A stretch of 64,000 bases of DNA from NCBI RefSeq assembly GCF_016924755.1, contig NZ_JAFFJX010000006.1:1-64000 (forward strand), in the 5' to 3' direction. The first letter of the stretch is position 1; each line of letters opens with the position of its first letter. Under the pieces are notes generated by a model. The model was given only the letters and a program-made list of their open reading frames with translations. It searched no databases and had not been told where the DNA came from. The translations under genes were made by a program, and so were the position numbers. The DNA comes from Longitalea arenae. Lineage in GTDB: Bacteria; Bacteroidota; Bacteroidia; Chitinophagales; Chitinophagaceae. Positions 46,139 through 55,161 of the stretch are shown one piece after another.

Positions 46139-46960
46139 TTATGCCATTGCCAGGATCTTGGCTCCGCCCACGTATTTCACCATTTCAATCTGGCCTTTAG
46201 GCATATGGCCAAAAGCGATGCCAACGGCCAGCAACATGCTATGTCGATTGAATTCTTTACGATCTTCAACCCTTTCATAATACGCGCCCAGTTTATTCAG
46301 TTCCATTTTAAAGGGTTCCGTGCGGGGAGCAATAGCCATCCACTCAGTTTCTTCGGTCGTAAACATGTTCATTTCTTTATTTGTTCCATGCTCAGGCTGA
46401 TAACCTCTTTCTGAATAATACATGTCCTCCACATTAGCTAATATGGCAATGAATTTGTACCATGAATATTTACCAGGAATGAAAAAGTTAATGTCTGGTA
46501 CCAGCGCAGGAAAAGTAATGGAAGCCTTCAGGGTCTCTTTTGACAGTGAATAGTCGAGCTGGTTGGCAACGATCGTTTCAAAAGGCGTGCGACGGTTGAG
46601 ATTCAGGCCCTGCAGCAAGCCGGGATTTTTAGTCAGCTCAACATTGCGCTGGCCATGTGGACTTTCAGTGTCCAACACCTGTATAGGTACGAACAGGGAA
46701 TTCAATGGACCAGCCAGGTTAAAATCACTCAGGTATTTGAGTGGGCGCAGGGCGTCGAGTACCTGTCCGGCAATGCGCGCCCTTCCGCCAAATTCCGAAT
46801 TATTCCGGCGGGTGGCGGCAAAACTGTCTTTGGTTTTGATCTGCTTTTTGGTAGGACCACCTTTTTTTCGCACGATGGGTTTATCAGATCCGCGGACCTT
46901 ATAGACCGAAATATTACTTATTGAGCCCGTATATGAAAACGGAGGTTCAAACTTTGCCAT
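46139..46960 (-). CDS. conserved-looking protein of unknown function
   Basis: The protein has 273 residues from the ATG at 46960; a longer frame to 47038 adds unrelated residues. No signal peptide or membrane span. The N-terminus is rich in glycine and basic residues (SVYKVRGSDKPIVRKKGGPT, KKQIKTKDSF), followed by FGGRARIAGQVLDALRPL and a beta-rich remainder (ITFPALVPDINFFIPGKYSW, MLLAVGIAFG). I do not recognise the family. The codon use and composition are like those of neighbours, so it is likely a real gene. It stands alone between a long repeat array and ~900 bases without a clear gene. Confidence 0.7.
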   Translation of the reverse strand: MAKFEPPFSYTGSISNISVYKVRGSDKPIVRKKGGPTKKQIKTKDSFAATRRNNSEFGGRARIAGQVLDALRPLKYLSDFNLAGPLNSLFVPIQVLDTESPHGQRNVELTKNPGLLQGLNLNRRTPFETIVANQLDYSLSKETLKASITFPALVPDINFFIPGKYSWYKFIAILANVEDMYYSERGYQPEHGTNKEMNMFTTEETEWMAIAPRTEPFKMELNKLGAYYERVEDRKEFNRHSMLLAVGIAFGHMPKGQIEMVKYVGGAKILAMA

Positions 46961-47856
46961 CTTTGTTGGTTTAATAGTTAACAGTAATCGGTTTACAGGT
47001 TGGCCTGATTCTTGGGCCTTGTCTGCAAACCAACACATGTAAATTACTGAAAATATATCATCTTCGGTCTATCATGCAGGTTATCTATCTTTTACACATT
47101 AATCCTGCGTAAATGCCACACAAACCCCGGTTTATTTACTTCTTCGCAACCGGTTTCCCTCTTTTACCTTTAATTTACCTGCTACCAGTTTAGCTGCGCT
47201 TTTGCTTCGTACCGGATCCGTCCATGTCTCCTGCATTACCAGCAGCATGCTCATAGGTATGCCGTAGATGTCCCGTATCTTTAAAGGAACGGCTTATATA
47301 CGGGATATCTACGAGACATATACGGAATAAGTACGGGACATTACCGAAGCAGGTACGCAGTAAAACCGGTCCAGGTATAGTCCCGGGTTACTACAGAGAC
47401 GATGTCAGGGAAGTAAAAAGAAAATGCTTTGGTTCAGCAAGAAGAGCGAAATTTTTCAGCCTTTATTGAGTTCAGAATTGGCTTTTAATAAGCCAGGCTG
47501 CCTGGCTGTGGGTACTGTAAAGATAGTTTTTTCAGGAGAATCATAACGCCGATTGCTTAAGGCCAAACAAAATAATTTATCAGTTTTACTCATCTGCCTG
47601 TAACAAAATCATGGAAGCTGACACATATATCCTGTGTAAGAAAAGAGGCGCTGGCGAGGGCCGGCAGCGTAGCATTATAGGGCATGTCGGGTAAGGCGTT
47701 TAGGGCAGGACCGGTTGCTTAAAAAATGCCGATTCGAAAAGGTCATGACAATGTCTGTGGTAAGTAGGTATTCTTGAACAGTTAATATTGGCATCTTCTT
47801 AAATACTTTTTATTTGCATGCTTTTTCAATTGGAAACTAAAACCTAATCATTAATT
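46961..47856. other. ~900-base stretch without a clear gene
   Basis: Contains the inverted-repeat cluster at 47264-47341 and a 40-codon minus-strand frame at 47132-47254 (MSMLLVMQETWTDPVRSK start) that looks protein-like but has no clear promoter or homologue known to me. The rest, 47342-47856, is AT-rich with no sizeable reading frame or RNA I recognise. Confidence 0.5.
47264..47341. repeat. cluster of inverted repeats around CCCGTAT words
   Basis: 15-bp arms at 47264-47278 and 47298-47312 are complementary with one mismatch (core CCCGTAT/ATACGGG). A further TACGGGACAT (47332-47341) is the exact complement of ATGTCCCGTA at 47268-47277, so two alternative hairpins are possible. Confidence 0.75.
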
Positions 47857-48411
47857 ATGAAAAAAGTCATTTTCCTGGGTTCTATGGCCGCTGTTCTTGC
47901 TTTCACCGCCTGTAAAAATGATAGCAAAAAAGAAGTAACCGATGAAGCCACTGGTTCTACCCAAACGGCAGGCGCCAGTGAAGAACAAAAACCGGCTGCC
48001 GCCAATCAGCCCAAGGAATACAAAGTAGGCACTACGCCTGATACGGCTATTTTAGGCAAGAAGAGAGAAGCCCTGGTAAAAATAACCGGCGCTACTGCCA
48101 TGGCACTAACAGATCCCGATGGCAAAGACAATGGCATTGAACTGGTACTTAAGCTTACCCTTACCAACAAAAACCAGATCGGCCAGGGTTATGGTATACA
48201 TATGGATTATACTAAATCCCGTTTGCAATTAGACAATGGCACCAATATCACCTGCGACCATGGATCAGATTTTTTAAGAGCAGAACCGGAAGCTACTTCG
48301 AAAGAAGAAGAATGGACCTATAAAATTCCAGCGGGCGCCAAACCTACTGCGCTGAACCTCTTTATGGACGATACGCGGGTATCGGTAGGCGTATCATTAA
48401 GTGAAAAATAA
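47857..48411 (+). CDS. hypothetical lipoprotein
   Basis: The protein has 184 residues. Lipobox AFTAC gives a lipidated Cys19; KNDSKKE follows, then a ~40-residue Ala/Glu/Thr-rich linker and a beta-rich domain (GIELVLKLTLTNKNQIGQGY, WTYKIPAGAKPTALNLFMDD) of immunoglobulin-like look. No catalytic residues or known family recognised. Monocistronic, with a strong terminator 70 bases downstream. Confidence 0.8.
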   Translation: MKKVIFLGSMAAVLAFTACKNDSKKEVTDEATGSTQTAGASEEQKPAAANQPKEYKVGTTPDTAILGKKREALVKITGATAMALTDPDGKDNGIELVLKLTLTNKNQIGQGYGIHMDYTKSRLQLDNGTNITCDHGSDFLRAEPEATSKEEEWTYKIPAGAKPTALNLFMDDTRVSVGVSLSEK

Positions 48412-48478
48412 ACGGAACGCAAAAAGCGGACCCAGGTACGCGTAACGCAAATACCGCAACAAGCGAAATATTGTACAG

Positions 48479-48516
48479 GTGAGCCATCCGCCAGCTGGGG
48501 GATGGCTCACTTTTTT
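48479..48516 (+). terminator. intrinsic terminator of the lipoprotein gene
   Basis: Perfect 11-bp stem GTGAGCCATCC / GGATGGCTCAC, then TTTTTT. Confidence 0.95.
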
Positions 48517-48601
48517 AGACCCATTTCTTTCCCGCCTTTTTCAACCTGTCACCTTATCAACTTGTTCACTGGTCAACTAATCCCTATATTAGCCCCCCAT
48601 T

Positions 48602-49396
48602 ATGCCGCATCAATCAGAAATAAGAACTGTGAACGTAACGCGTTATGTTACGCCCCTGCGCGAAGGCGGTTCACTGCCTGCCATTGCAGAAGCAGACGAT
48701 GGTTTTATGTATGTGCTGAAATTCCGCGGAGCGGGGCAGGGGATCAAAGCGCTGATCGCCGAACTGATCGGCGGGGAAATAGCGCGTGCCCTGGGAATAA
48801 AAGTGCCCGAGCTCGTATTCGCCGTATTAGATACCGCTTTTGGCCGTACAGAACCGGATGAAGAGATCCAGGACCTGCTGAAAGCAAGTGTTGGGCTGAA
48901 CCTGGCGCTGCATTATTTATCGGGCGCCATTACCTACGATCCGGCGGTGACCACGCCCGATGCCCGGCTGGCCTCGCAAATTGTGTGGCTCGACGGTCTT
49001 TTGATGAATGTAGACCGCACGCCCCGCAATACCAATATGCTCATCTGGCATAAAGAACTCTGGCTGATCGATCATGGAGCTACTTTATATTTTCATCACA
49101 ATTGGCAAAACTGGAAAGAGCAGGCGCAAAAACCTTTTGCACAAATAAAGGATCATGTGCTGTTGCCGCAGGCTTCCCAATTGGAAGAAGTAGACGCCCA
49201 ATTCCACCAGTTACTTACTGCAGACCGTATCCGCGCTATTGTTGATCTGCTGCCGGAAGAATGGTTGTCGACAGACCTGGAAGAAGCATCTGCGGCCGAA
49301 CGCCGCCAGGTGTACGCCGATTTTTTAATAACCCGTTTTGCATCGTCTCAGATTTTTGTAAAAGAAGCCCAACATGCACGAAAAATACTTATTTGA
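48602..49396 (+). CDS. HipA-like kinase-fold protein
   Basis: The protein has 264 residues. It resembles the HipA_2-type kinase domain: the ATP-loop Lys in MYVLKFRGAGQGIKALIAEL (K40), EIARALGIKVPELVF, the catalytic loop LLMNVDRTPRNTN (D138, N143) and the metal-binding Asp in LWLIDHGATLYF (D157). HipA toxins phosphorylate tRNA synthetases; this shorter family has no HipB partner and instead pairs with a DUF3037 gene, which overlaps its 3' end by 23 bases here. The function of the pair is not known. Confidence 0.85.
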   Translation: MPHQSEIRTVNVTRYVTPLREGGSLPAIAEADDGFMYVLKFRGAGQGIKALIAELIGGEIARALGIKVPELVFAVLDTAFGRTEPDEEIQDLLKASVGLNLALHYLSGAITYDPAVTTPDARLASQIVWLDGLLMNVDRTPRNTNMLIWHKELWLIDHGATLYFHHNWQNWKEQAQKPFAQIKDHVLLPQASQLEEVDAQFHQLLTADRIRAIVDLLPEEWLSTDLEEASAAERRQVYADFLITRFASSQIFVKEAQHARKILI

Positions 49397-49757
49397 GTAC
49401 GCTGTCATTCGTATGGTGCCACGGGTGGAACGCGAAGAATTTTGCAATGTGGGCATTATCCTCTATTGTAAAGAGCTCAGGTTTTTACAAACTATATACA
49501 CCATCAACGAAAACCGCGTGCTGGCGCTCAATGAAAAAGCGGATATCCCTGAAATTGAGGCTTACCTGCAGGCTTTTGACCGCATTTCCAAAGGCGACAA
49601 AAGCGCCGGACCCATCGCCCGGCTCGACATGCCCTCGCGGTTCAGATGGTTAACCGCGCAACGCAGCACGATCTTACAAACTTCACGCGTGCATCCTGGT
49701 TTTTGCAGCGATCCACAGGCCGCATTAAGCAGGTTGCACGAACAATTAGTACTATAA
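49374..49757 (+). CDS. DUF3037-family protein
   Basis: The protein has 127 residues, cytoplasmic. The opening YLFEYAVIRMVPRVEREEFCNVGIIL is characteristic of DUF3037. RLDMPSRFRWLTAQRSTIL and the VHPGFCSDP segment close the domain. It begins 23 bases before the end of the HipA-like gene, so the two are translationally coupled; the family is regularly paired with this kinase type. Activity unknown. Confidence 0.87.
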   Translation: MHEKYLFEYAVIRMVPRVEREEFCNVGIILYCKELRFLQTIYTINENRVLALNEKADIPEIEAYLQAFDRISKGDKSAGPIARLDMPSRFRWLTAQRSTILQTSRVHPGFCSDPQAALSRLHEQLVL

Positions 49758-50209
49758 AGCAAACCGGGGAACCAGACCTGTTTTTTTGATCAACGGTTTT
49801 GCCACACAATCCTGCTGCTATAAATTCGTTGATTATAATGCCATTTTTTCAACAAGATCCACTATCCTTCATGGCATAGAGTTTGTACTTTTTGACAAGT
49901 ATTAAATCTGTGCTGTTAAAACCAAGTTCGAGCATGAATGTTTTGTCTCCGTATTATGAACGCAACACCACAAAAAGTGTAATTCTTCCAGTTTGTTACT
50001 CCTGGTTTGCCTGGCGACGTTCGCCAACAATAACGTGATAATTATCAATTTGAAATCATTTATGAAATGGGGCTTCTTTAACAATTCTTTCGTTACCTTT
50101 GCGACTCTTAAATAAGTCGTATTTAGCCCACCAACAATAAAGGCTCTACTGGTAGCAGCATTTTATTTAGTAGTTAAAGTCGATACAAAAATTAATTTCT
50201 GGCATTGTT
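49758..50209. other. AT-rich leader region before the desaturase
   Basis: No gene seen. An exact -7 word TACCTTTG is at 50094-50101, 108 bases before the desaturase ATG, so a long leader is expected. Confidence 0.5.
50094..50101 (+). promoter_or_regulatory. candidate -7 promoter element of the desaturase gene
   Basis: TACCTTTG matches TAnnTTTG exactly; no clear -33 TTG at the usual distance. Confidence 0.45.
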
Positions 50210-51298
50210 ATGCATAAAGTAACCTTTAATAATAAAAGCAAGACCTTCTTCAATACGTTAAAATCATCGGTTGATCAGTATTTCGCTTCACAACAGATAA
50301 AAAAAACAGGTAACTGGAAATTATATTCCAAAACGGTCATTCTGGCGCCTTCAGCGATCCTCATTTATTCGATCCTGCTCTTTTTGCCGATGCCCGCCGC
50401 ATTAGCCATCCTGCTTTGCTGTTTGTTGGGTTTTGTGCTGGCCAGTATTGGATTTAATGTAATGCACGATGCCTGTCATGGCAGTTATTCAAGCAAAAGC
50501 TGGGTAAATAACCTGATGGCTCTTAGCTCCAATTTACTGGGCGGCAATACCTATATCTGGAAATTCAAACATAATATCGTTCACCATACCTATACCAATA
50601 TCGATGGGGTTGATGACGATATTGCCCTCAGTCCCCTGATGCGGCAATGTTCTACCCAAAAATGGTTTCCGCCCCACCGGTACCAGCACATATATGGTTT
50701 TTTATTATATGCATTTACCTCTCTGGCGTGGTTCTTTGTGATGGACTTCACCAAATATTTCAACCAGAAAGTGCATAATACGCCCATGACAAAGATGGAT
50801 GTGAAAGAACATGTGATCTTTTGGGTAAGTAAAGCTTTATATGCAGTGTTTTTTGTGGTGTTTCCTATCCTGTGGCTGGGTTGGATGCCCTGGTTATTCG
50901 GTTTTATTGCCCTGAACCTGACGCTGGGTATAACCCTTGCCGTGGTATTTCAGCTGGCGCATGTGGTAGAACATACCGAATTTGTGCATTATGATCATCA
51001 GGAAGATATGACCATTGAAAATGAGTGGGCCATTCACCAGATAAAGACCACCGCTAATTTTGCCCCTCGCAATAAATTTATTTCCTGGTTTGTTGGCGGA
51101 CTGAATTACCAGGTAGAGCATCACCTCTTCCCCCGGATCAGTCACGTGCATTATCCTGCCATCAACAGGATCGTGAAACAAACCTGCAGACAGTTCAACA
51201 TCACCTATAACGAATTTCCAACCATGCAGCAGGCAATTGCCTCGCATTACAGAATGATCCGTGAATTGGGCAAAAAGCCGTCACCATCACTGGCATAA
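50210..51298 (+). CDS. membrane fatty acid desaturase
   Basis: The protein has 362 residues with four likely membrane helices. The three His boxes of acyl-lipid/acyl-CoA desaturases are present: HDACH (86-90), HNIVHH (121-126) and, near the C-terminus, NYQVEHHLFPRISH. These bind two irons and introduce a double bond using oxygen. Sequence around the boxes resembles front-end (linoleoyl-CoA type) desaturases, but no cytochrome b5 domain is fused. It stands alone with its own promoter and terminator and probably adjusts membrane fluidity. Confidence 0.9.
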   Translation: MHKVTFNNKSKTFFNTLKSSVDQYFASQQIKKTGNWKLYSKTVILAPSAILIYSILLFLPMPAALAILLCCLLGFVLASIGFNVMHDACHGSYSSKSWVNNLMALSSNLLGGNTYIWKFKHNIVHHTYTNIDGVDDDIALSPLMRQCSTQKWFPPHRYQHIYGFLLYAFTSLAWFFVMDFTKYFNQKVHNTPMTKMDVKEHVIFWVSKALYAVFFVVFPILWLGWMPWLFGFIALNLTLGITLAVVFQLAHVVEHTEFVHYDHQEDMTIENEWAIHQIKTTANFAPRNKFISWFVGGLNYQVEHHLFPRISHVHYPAINRIVKQTCRQFNITYNEFPTMQQAIASHYRMIRELGKKPSPSLA

Positions 51299-51337
51299 TG
51301 CACTGGTTCCGGTAAACCGCTGTAACAACATATTACA

Positions 51338-51363
51338 CCCGGCTAAAAGCCGGGATTTTTTTT
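51338..51363 (+). terminator. intrinsic terminator of the desaturase gene
   Basis: Stem CCCGGCT / AGCCGGG with loop AAA, then ATTTTTTTT. Confidence 0.93.
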
Positions 51364-51706
51364 AGCACCCCATTCCCCGGTTGGGGAAATGCAGCAGCCT
51401 TACATATTAAGATTTGACCTTATTGTACTTTTATTGATATGTATCAGTAAAAATCTTTTCATGCCTCCTTTGAAGATATTTCCTAATCACCGTTCTTTGT
51501 ATTGTTTTTTGCACTATTAAAGATCTCTTACCAAAATTCCCCATAGAGTAGCATTAAGCCTGATTGCTCCAATACTCCTGACTTTCTGCGGTAAAGTTCC
51601 CGCTACCCAACAAGTCTGTTTCCCGTTCTGCAAAATTTACTCATTGGAAAAAGAATAGCCAGCTCTATGAAAATGCATTCTATTGATCAATTAAAACAAT
51701 CTGTTT
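51364..51706. other. gene-free AT-rich spacer
   Basis: No reading frame, repeat or RNA recognised between the desaturase terminator and the SBBP remnant. Confidence 0.5.
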
Positions 51707-51904
51707 ATGAGAGGAATGCTACACACCAAGAAGTCCTGGCTTCTTTCAACACTCATTTTACTTACCCATACTGCATTTGCCCGGTTCGCTGAGGGAGGGG
51801 CGGCCCGTTCCAACGGTTCAACCAACGGCATAAACGCAGCAAGATCGCAACTTGTTGACAAGGATAGCAATATGTATGTAACGGGGTCAGCTACCGCTAT
51901 ATAA
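51707..51904 (+). pseudogene. truncated N-terminal fragment of an SBBP propeller protein
   Basis: The frame has 65 codons: a signal peptide (KKSWLLSTLILLTHTAFA), a short linker and LVDKDSNMYVTGSATAI, which is half of the SBBP repeat found in the next two genes (VDKxGNVYVTGSS). It then meets a TAA, and the next SBBP gene starts 44 bases later. It looks like the remains of a third copy. A genuine small secreted protein is the alternative. Confidence 0.6.
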
Positions 51905-51948
51905 CTACTTCACTACTCTTTACCATTATTACATCTAAAACTCAAGTT

Positions 51949-54867
51949 ATGAGGAACAAGTTACTCTTCAGGCAGTCATTATTGCTTGCCAGCCTGCTTA
52001 TTACTTCCGCTATTGGTTTTGCCCAGGTTACCGAAAAATGGGTGAAACGGCAAAACGGGGATGCCAATGCGAACGACCTAGCAAGGGACCTGGTTGTAGA
52101 CTGTAAAGGCAATGTAATTGTCACGGGTCTGGCCGATGGTGATATTAATCTCTCCGGCACTAACTGGGCCACCATTAAGTACAATGATGATGGCGAGGTA
52201 AAATGGCTGAAAAGGTATAACGGTCCCGGCAATGGCAGCGATGAAGCAACTGCCATAGCTACCGACAGCAAGGCCAATATATTTGTAACAGGATCCAGTA
52301 CAGGCATTGGAACGGGCATGGACATTACTACCATCAAGTATGATGATGATGGCAATACCAAATGGGTCAAAAGATATAATGGCCCCGGGAATGATGTCGA
52401 TCAGGCAAGTGCCATTAACGTTGATGATGTTGGCAATGTATACGTAACAGGCTTCTCCCGTACCGGCATCGGAACTGCCAGCACTATTATCACCATAAAA
52501 TACGATGATGATGGACATACCAAATGGGTTAGAAGTTTTGGTACCGGTGCAGGCAATGCCATTGCCGTGGATAAAGAGGGAAATGTTTATGTAACGGGCG
52601 GTTCTGCCAGCGGGCAGGGGCTCAACAGTGATATTACCACTATTAAGTATAACAAGAACGGTGATCTGCAATGGGCAAGAACCTATAATGGTCCGGTCAG
52701 TCTTTTTGATACGGGAAATGATCTGGCCCTGGATCCCAATGGTAATGTGTATGTAACAGGTTTCATATCCACTGCCGATATGGAGACAGATGAAACCGAT
52801 ATCATCACGATCAAATACAGTACCGCGGGTGTGCAGTTATGGGCTGCTATTTATAACAACGGCACACGCGACGAAGCAAATGCCATAAGGGTAGATGCTG
52901 CAGGCAACGCATATATAACGGGCTTCGTTGGGTCTGCTGAAGAAGACCCTGACAATGACCTTGTGACCATTAAGTACAATACAGCAGGTGTGCAGCAGTG
53001 GGCATCCATATTTGTTACGCCCGGCAGCGAGCAGAACAGCACAGCCACCGACCTGGTGATTGACAAAGCCGGCAATGTATATATTACGGGCGCCGCTGCC
53101 ATTCAGGCTGATGTGGATTACATTACCATCAAATACAATACAAACGGCGTACAGCAATGGATAGCCACTTATAACGGTCCCGGCAATGACGATGACCAGG
53201 CAAATGCCATAGGCATTGATGAGGATGGAAACGTTTATGTCACCGGAAGGAGCAGGATCGACAATTTTGACTATGCTACCATAAAGTATAATAATAATGG
53301 CCAGCAAAAATGGGTAGAAAGATTTAACGGCAGGAACAATACGATAAAAGGAGGTCCTGATCTCGCTAACGCACTTGCGCTTGACAAACATGGCAATGTG
53401 CATGTAACAGGCGGTGTCACCCGGTTGAATACCGGAATGGACTATACCACCTATAAGTACACACCGGATGCAGACAGGATCTGGAAAAAAACATACAACG
53501 GCACAGGCATTGGCCCCGACCAGGCAAGTGCTATTTCGGTGGATGCAAATGCTAATGTTTATGTAACGGGAACCAGCTGGGGAGGTAGTAGCTGGGACGA
53601 CTACGCCACTGTTAAGTATGGTGAAGATGGAGATACGAAATGGGTAAAAAGGTATAATGGACCAGGGAATTCAGTCGATCAGGCAACCGCCATCACAACA
53701 GACGAACAGGGCAATGTTTACGTAACAGGCGCGAGCATAGGCGCTAACCAGTTCAGCGATTATGCCACCATTAAGTACGATAAAGACGGAAATACAAAGT
53801 GGGTGAAACGTTATAATGGTCCGGGTAATTCTACAGACAGGGCAGTGGCCATTGCCGTAGACAAAGCGGGCAATGTGTATGTAACCGGCAGTAGTTGGGG
53901 CAGTACCAGTTTTGAAGACTATACTACCATCAAGTACGATGCCAACGGCAATGAGCTTTGGGTGGCCAGGTACAATGGCCCCGCCAATTCTGTTGATCAG
54001 GCAAACGCCCTGTCAGTGGATGCTTCAGGCAATGTTTATATAACAGGGAGAAGCATAGGGGGTGTAAGTTCCTATGACTTTGCCACCATTAAGTACAATA
54101 CAGCAGGCGTACAGCAATGGGTGGCCAGGTACGAGGGGCCGGTTTTTGATGATGCCAGGGACATAGCGGTAGATGCTGCTGGCACTGTGTATATCACAGG
54201 CGAGAGCGCAGGTGATTATCTTACCATTAAGTACTCTACGGGGGGCCTTCAAATATGGCTGGCATTTTATGATGGTGGTGCAAGCGATGTAGCCACAGCG
54301 CTTGCATTGGATGCCGTGGGTAATGTGTATGTAACAGGGAGCAGCAGTACCAGCAGGCTCCTGTTTGGCGACTACGCCACCGTTAAGTACAATTTTAATG
54401 GCCAACAGCAATGGGTGGCCAGGTACGACGGGCCTGCCGCCAGAAGTGATGCTGCAAGCGACATTGCTGTAGACGATGACGGCAACGTGTATGTAACAGG
54501 ATCGAGCGAAGGTATTGGAACCTCTGTGGATTATGCCACCATTAAATATGAGCAAACGCCTTTGTTAACCAGGTTGGCCACCAGTCCTGATGAGGAAAAC
54601 CCTGTTATTGCCGGTCAGGGGCCTGGTAAACTAAGTGCAAAAGCTTTCCCCAACGCATTTACTGAATACATTAATCTGCAATGGAGCGGTAGCAACAAGC
54701 CGGTAACTATAACCATTACGGATATGCTGGGCAGACTGGTAGAAAGAAGAACCGGTCTTGCTTCCAGCGGCAACATAAGGACGGGTTATCAATTTACGGC
54801 GGGGGTTTATTTTGCAGAAATCGTGCAGGGAAGAGAAAAAGTGATGTTGAAACTGATCAAAAATTAA
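51949..54867 (+). CDS. secreted SBBP-repeat propeller protein with T9SS type A sorting domain
   Basis: The protein has 972 residues with a signal peptide ending near GFAQ. The mature part begins VTEKWVKRQNGDAN and carries 16 copies of a ~50-residue repeat whose core reads DYATIKYDxDGNxKWV ... AIAVDxxGNVYVTGSS, the SBBP beta-propeller motif; the ninth has TTYKY instead of TIKY. The last ~75 residues (KAFPNAFTEYINLQW, TITITDMLGRLV, GVYFAEIVQG) are a type A T9SS sorting domain, so it is exported to the cell surface. 16 repeats suggest two propellers. Ligand unknown. Its paralogue follows after 294 bases. Confidence 0.92.
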   Translation: MRNKLLFRQSLLLASLLITSAIGFAQVTEKWVKRQNGDANANDLARDLVVDCKGNVIVTGLADGDINLSGTNWATIKYNDDGEVKWLKRYNGPGNGSDEATAIATDSKANIFVTGSSTGIGTGMDITTIKYDDDGNTKWVKRYNGPGNDVDQASAINVDDVGNVYVTGFSRTGIGTASTIITIKYDDDGHTKWVRSFGTGAGNAIAVDKEGNVYVTGGSASGQGLNSDITTIKYNKNGDLQWARTYNGPVSLFDTGNDLALDPNGNVYVTGFISTADMETDETDIITIKYSTAGVQLWAAIYNNGTRDEANAIRVDAAGNAYITGFVGSAEEDPDNDLVTIKYNTAGVQQWASIFVTPGSEQNSTATDLVIDKAGNVYITGAAAIQADVDYITIKYNTNGVQQWIATYNGPGNDDDQANAIGIDEDGNVYVTGRSRIDNFDYATIKYNNNGQQKWVERFNGRNNTIKGGPDLANALALDKHGNVHVTGGVTRLNTGMDYTTYKYTPDADRIWKKTYNGTGIGPDQASAISVDANANVYVTGTSWGGSSWDDYATVKYGEDGDTKWVKRYNGPGNSVDQATAITTDEQGNVYVTGASIGANQFSDYATIKYDKDGNTKWVKRYNGPGNSTDRAVAIAVDKAGNVYVTGSSWGSTSFEDYTTIKYDANGNELWVARYNGPANSVDQANALSVDASGNVYITGRSIGGVSSYDFATIKYNTAGVQQWVARYEGPVFDDARDIAVDAAGTVYITGESAGDYLTIKYSTGGLQIWLAFYDGGASDVATALALDAVGNVYVTGSSSTSRLLFGDYATVKYNFNGQQQWVARYDGPAARSDAASDIAVDDDGNVYVTGSSEGIGTSVDYATIKYEQTPLLTRLATSPDEENPVIAGQGPGKLSAKAFPNAFTEYINLQWSGSNKPVTITITDMLGRLVERRTGLASSGNIRTGYQFTAGVYFAEIVQGREKVMLKLIKN

Positions 54868-54912
54868 ACTTTAAACAGTTTAAGGTTATTCCGTCTAAGA
54901 TTCACCAAAAGC

Positions 54913-54954
54913 AGCATTACGGATTACGGTTACCCGCAATCCGTAATGCTTTTT
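54913..54954 (+). terminator. intrinsic terminator between the two SBBP genes
   Basis: Perfect 13-bp stem AGCATTACGGATT / AATCCGTAATGCT with a 12-base loop, then TTTTT. The two paralogues are therefore separate transcription units. Confidence 0.92.
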
Positions 54955-55161
54955 ACCATGTTTCCCATTTCCGGCCGGGCATATACTTTGCAGCAATATG
55001 CAAGGCTCCGAAAAGTCATGTTGATACCCGTCAGGCAAAAGACAGCTCCGCCTGCTTTTCAAATTCAATTTTCCTACAATACGGTTGTAAGTCTCGACTC
55101 CCAATGAAGATGCCATTAGCCGGTAGACAGATATCCCTGCCATTTATTATTAAATCTTAAT

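Noticed and set aside
45728-46414. 228-residue plus-strand frame across the heptamer array
   Set aside because: Translates GCCTATT-type words into Leu/Pro/Ile/Cys repeats and overlaps the unknown minus-strand gene.
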